Below are positions 6,437 through 8,847 of a stretch of DNA of 8,847 nt, in pieces; positions within the stretch are counted from its first letter, which is position 1, and every line of letters begins with the position of its first letter. A model generated the notes under the pieces. It made no database searches and had not been told where the DNA came from. It worked only from the letters and a program-made list of their open reading frames with translations. Source of the stretch: JBBSVE01 sp038233815. GTDB lineage: Bacteria; Pseudomonadota; Alphaproteobacteria; Rhodobacterales; Rhodobacteraceae. The stretch spans positions 1 to 8,847 of the forward strand of contig JBBSVE010000121.1 in the NCBI GenBank assembly GCA_038233815.1, in the 5' to 3' direction. The translations under genes were made by a program, and so were the position numbers.

Positions 6437-7524
6437 AGGGGCAGGCGGTCTGGGCCTTGGGTGCGATGTCGGGCACCTCTCTCGACGGCGTCGATGGCGC
6501 GATGATCCAGACCGACGGGCACCGTATCGCGGCCTTCGGGCAGAGCGCCTATCGCCCCTACATGGTCGCGGAGCGCGCGACCATCCGCGCGGGCTTTGGC
6601 CGATGGCCCGGCGATCCGGGGGTGGAGGCTGCGGCGCGGGTGGTGGACGCGGCGCATGCCGATCTGCTGTCCCGCTTCGACGGGGCGGAGGTCGTGGGCT
6701 TTCACGGCCAGACCCTCGCGCACGATCCGACGGGGCGGGGCACGCATCAGGCGGGATCGGGTGCTGCGCTGGCTGCGGCGCTGGCCTGTCCAGTGGTCTG
6801 GGACTTTCGTTCCGCCGACGTGGCGGCCGGCGGGCAGGGCGCGCCGCTGGCGCCGTTCTTCCATTTTGCCTGTGCCCGATGGATGGGCGCTGCGGACCCG
6901 CTGGCGTTCCTCAACATGGGCGGGGTGGGCAACCTCACTTGGGTCGATCCAACGGCGGAAGTGCCGGAGGAGGAGGGCGCGGTGCTGGCCTTCGACACCG
7001 GCCCAGCCAATGCGCCGCTGAACGACCTGATGCTGGCCCGGCGCGGGCTGGCGCAGGACGAAGGCGGCGCGCTGGCCGCATCGGGCACCCCGGACAGGGA
7101 GGTGGTGGCGACCTTCCTCACGCACCCGTATTTCGCAAAGCCCCCGCCCAAATCGCTTGACAGGGATGCGTTCGCGAGCCTTCTGCCCGCCGTGGCACAC
7201 ATGTCGGATGCCGATGCCGCCGCGACGCTGACCCTTGCCGCAGCCTCTGCCGTGGCCCGCGGCATTGCGCATGTCCCACGCCCCGCCGCGCGAATCCTGG
7301 TGTCGGGCGGCGGGCGGCACAACCGGACGCTGATGGCCATGCTCGCGCGGCTGATCGCGGTGCCGGTCGTGCCGGTGGAGGATGCGGGCCTCAACGGCGA
7401 CATGCTGGAGGCGCAGGCCTTCGCGTTCCTCGCCGTGCGGGTCATGAACGGCTTGCCCACGTCCGCGCCCAGCACCACCGGCGTCGCGGCGCCCGTGTGC
7501 GGCGGCCGGATCAGCCGCCCCTGA
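6427..7524 (+). CDS. anmK: Anhydro-N-acetylmuramic acid kinase
   Basis: A 365-residue sugar kinase of the ASKHA fold. It opens the 1,6-anhydro ring of anhydro-MurNAc and phosphorylates it to MurNAc-6-phosphate, a cytosolic step in peptidoglycan recycling. Signatures: GAMSGTSLDGVD (12-23), GFHGQTLAHDP (91-101), DFRSADVAAGGQGAPLAP (126-143) with its conserved catalytic-region Asp and Gly-rich loop, NMGGVGNLTW (163-172), FDTGPANAPLNDLM (189-202) and VSGGGRHNRTLM (292-303). The start is GTG at 6427; the first internal ATG (codon 14) would cut into the phosphate-binding motif, so GTG is preferred. A G-rich GGGGGG lies five bases upstream. The last 14 bp overlap the 3' end of the convergent rarD-like gene. 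A partner MurQ etherase is not in the window. Confidence 0.95.
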   Translation: MASKGQAVWALGAMSGTSLDGVDGAMIQTDGHRIAAFGQSAYRPYMVAERATIRAGFGRWPGDPGVEAAARVVDAAHADLLSRFDGAEVVGFHGQTLAHDPTGRGTHQAGSGAALAAALACPVVWDFRSADVAAGGQGAPLAPFFHFACARWMGAADPLAFLNMGGVGNLTWVDPTAEVPEEEGAVLAFDTGPANAPLNDLMLARRGLAQDEGGALAASGTPDREVVATFLTHPYFAKPPPKSLDRDAFASLLPAVAHMSDADAAATLTLAAASAVARGIAHVPRPAARILVSGGGRHNRTLMAMLARLIAVPVVPVEDAGLNGDMLEAQAFAFLAVRVMNGLPTSAPSTTGVAAPVCGGRISRP

Positions 7525-8467
7525 GGCCCCGCGCCCGTCGCGCGCCCCGCGCGGAATGGAGCATGGAGAGCGAATAGATCGCCAGCGCCGTCCAGATCAT
7601 CGCGAAGGCGATCAGTTTCACCCGCCCGAACGGCTCGTCGAACAGGAAGACTGCGATCAGAAACACCATCGTTGGAGCAATATACTGCATCACCGCGATG
7701 GTGGAGAGACGCAGCAGTTTGGCGCCATTGGCATAGAGCATCAGCGGAATCGCCGTCACCAGCCCCGCCCCGATCAGAAGCGTCGTGTCCCACCCGGTGC
7801 CGACCATGAAATGCCCCGTCCCTGTCACCCCGAGCCAAACCACGTAGCCGAACGCCAGCGGGGACAGCACCAGGATCTCCAGAAAGAAGCCCTGATTGGC
7901 TCCGACCGGAAGCCGCTTTTTGCAAAACGCATAGGCGCCCCACGACAGCGTCAGCCCCAGCGCCACCGCTGGCAGATGCCCCGTTGCGATCGTCAGCAGC
8001 GCCACCGCCGCCGCCGCCAGCGCGATGGCGGCGAGTTGCGCCCGCTCCAGCCGCTCGCTCAGAAGGACGGCCCCGAGCGCGATGCTGAAGAGCGGGTTGA
8101 TATAATATCCCAAGGCCGCATCCAGCGCGCGCCCCGACCCCACCGCCCAGACATAGATCGTCCAGTTGACCGAGATCAGCAGCGCCGTCAGCAGCGCCAT
8201 TCCGAGCATCGGGGGCGAGCGCAGCGCCGCACGCAGATCCGCCGTGCGCCCCGTCACCCACAAAACGAGGCCCGCGACGGGCAGGGACCACAGGATCCGG
8301 TGCGCGATCACCTCCATGGGTGAGATGCCGTCGAGCGCCTTGAGGTAGATCGGCAGAAAGCCCCAGAGCACGTAGGCCATGAGCGCATAAACGAAGCCCG
8401 CTCGCGCATCCCCGCCCGCCGGGACGGCAGGGACCGGAGCGAGCGTCGTGGCGGTGTCGAGGGTCAT
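7511..8467 (-). CDS. rarD: RarD-type EamA/DMT-superfamily transporter
   Basis: A 318-residue inner-membrane protein with about ten hydrophobic helices and no signal peptide, the usual size for RarD in the drug/metabolite transporter superfamily. Two EamA halves are visible (about 25-160 and 165-305). The RarD-like segment NWTIYVWAVG (101-110) followed by ALGYYINPL (118-126) identifies the subfamily, and the basic tail after residue 305 suits a cytosolic C-terminus. E. coli RarD was named for chloramphenicol sensitivity, but substrates are generally unknown, so none is assigned. The ATG at 8467 has no clear ribosome binding site. The decayed transposase stops only 10 bp upstream, so the native leader may be lost; Met30 is an alternative start but would leave little before the first helix. 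Its end overlaps anmK by 14 bp. Confidence 0.88.
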   Translation of the reverse strand: MTLDTATTLAPVPAVPAGGDARAGFVYALMAYVLWGFLPIYLKALDGISPMEVIAHRILWSLPVAGLVLWVTGRTADLRAALRSPPMLGMALLTALLISVNWTIYVWAVGSGRALDAALGYYINPLFSIALGAVLLSERLERAQLAAIALAAAAVALLTIATGHLPAVALGLTLSWGAYAFCKKRLPVGANQGFFLEILVLSPLAFGYVVWLGVTGTGHFMVGTGWDTTLLIGAGLVTAIPLMLYANGAKLLRLSTIAVMQYIAPTMVFLIAVFLFDEPFGRVKLIAFAMIWTALAIYSLSMLHSARGARRARGLRGG

Positions 8468-8477
8468 GGATCAGGGC

Positions 8478-8847
8478 CTAGTTGTTTAGTCCCGGCATCT
8501 GGTGGATCGGGTTGAGGATGAATCGTTCTGGCTCCGATGTCCAGATTTTGCAGATGTATTCGTAGGGCGTGAGGCCACTGAGGGTCTTTAGCCTTCGGAC
8601 GAAGTTTTAAGCTGCCATGAAGTCGGAGAGGTGGGTGCGCAACTGTTCGTGGTTGTCATAGTGGAAGCGTTTGACGGTGGCCTCCTTGATCGTGCGGTTC
8701 ATCCGCGCGACCTGGCCGTCGCTCGGGAAAACGATCCCCCGGATCGTTTTCTGATCCTCGCAACTCCAAGGGTGGTTGGGCTTGGTGAGCCGGTGCTCGA
8801 TCCCATTGGCCTCACAGATCATGTCGAAACGCATCGGCCGGGAATGG
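8478..8847 (-). pseudogene. Decayed IS481-type transposase, C-terminal part
   Basis: The reading frame enters at the right edge (HSRPMRFDMICEANG) and continues in one frame to TAG at 8478-8480, giving the C-terminal catalytic half of an IS481-family DDE transposase. IEHRLTKPNHPW, RMNRTIKEATVKRFHYD, LKTLSGLTPYEYICK and the final NPIHQMPGLNN are family blocks. Three defects are visible. TAA (8607-8609) replaces the Tyr codon expected in the usual AAYNF context. The catalytic-Glu context GQVERMN reads GQVARMN (Ala codon at 8706-8708). A 16-codon stretch (8718-8765) sits where intact relatives usually have two residues (TN). The family comparison is from memory. The element's outer end and inverted repeat could not be located; the rest lies outside the window. 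Confidence 0.85.
8478..8847 (-). mobile_element. Remnant of an IS481-family insertion sequence
   Basis: This is the part of an insertion sequence that lies in the window, defined only by the transposase remnant. No terminal inverted repeat or target duplication can be assigned: just 10 bp separate the transposase stop from the rarD start codon, and the other end is beyond 8847. The element is very likely immobile on its own because its transposase is interrupted and lacks the catalytic Glu. Confidence 0.7.
8727..8751. repeat. Perfect 11-bp inverted repeat inside the transposase
   Basis: GAAAACGATCC (8727-8737) and GGATCGTTTTC (8741-8751) are perfect inverse complements around a 3-base centre (CCC). 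The repeat forms the core of the extra 48 bp that interrupts the transposase between Trp23 and Gly40 of the visible frame, and it keeps the frame open. It resembles a short palindromic element inserted in-frame rather than ordinary coding sequence. Confidence 0.75.

Noticed and set aside
5157..7160. A 667-codon open frame on + covering tyrS antisense and part of anmK out of frame
   Set aside because: Low-complexity Arg/Gly/His-rich translation, no domain, and overlap with two confident genes in other frames.
7511..7524. 14-bp convergent overlap of anmK and rarD 3' ends
   Set aside because: Short tail-to-tail overlaps are common in compact bacterial genomes; no sign of antisense control.

Overview
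This window looks like a housekeeping stretch of a GC-rich alphaproteobacterial chromosome, most likely Rhodobacterales (Roseobacter/Rhodobacter group). The evidence is the codon use and protein style, an E1-beta pyruvate dehydrogenase gene that opens with a lipoyl domain, a cyclophilin pair divergent from pgk, an archaeal-type class I aldolase (FbaB-like), and an FtsB-like gene in the same block. No taxonomic search was possible, so this assignment rests on recognition of the proteins.

Layout, left to right: the first 23 codons of pdhB (-) and complete pdhA (-), an apparent operon for pyruvate dehydrogenase E1. A 204-bp gap follows with G-homopolymers and a candidate operator. Next are two overlapping cyclophilin-type prolyl isomerases (-), one exported and one cytosolic. 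A 119-bp divergent gap leads to pgk, fbaB-like fba and an ftsB-like gene, all on +. tyrS (-) converges on ftsB. anmK (+) diverges from tyrS, and a strong-looking tyrS promoter lies inside the first anmK codons. rarD-like (-) overlaps the anmK 3' end by 14 bp. The right edge is the C-terminal part of an IS481-type transposase (-), which is decayed and ends 10 bp before the rarD start codon.

Functionally, Pgk and Fba are lower and upper glycolysis/gluconeogenesis steps and PdhA/PdhB feed pyruvate to the TCA cycle. FtsB and AnmK belong to division and wall recycling, TyrS to translation, and the PPIases to folding in two compartments.

I found no evidence for a new multi-gene system here. The items most worth a second look are small. 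A 48-bp in-frame insert in the transposase is built around a perfect 11-bp inverted repeat, and the same transposase has an internal stop and lacks its catalytic Glu. An 18-bp dyad lies in front of pdhA. The tyrS promoter is embedded in anmK. Hairpins without U-tracts follow pgk and fba. The pdhA leader carries long G/C homopolymers.
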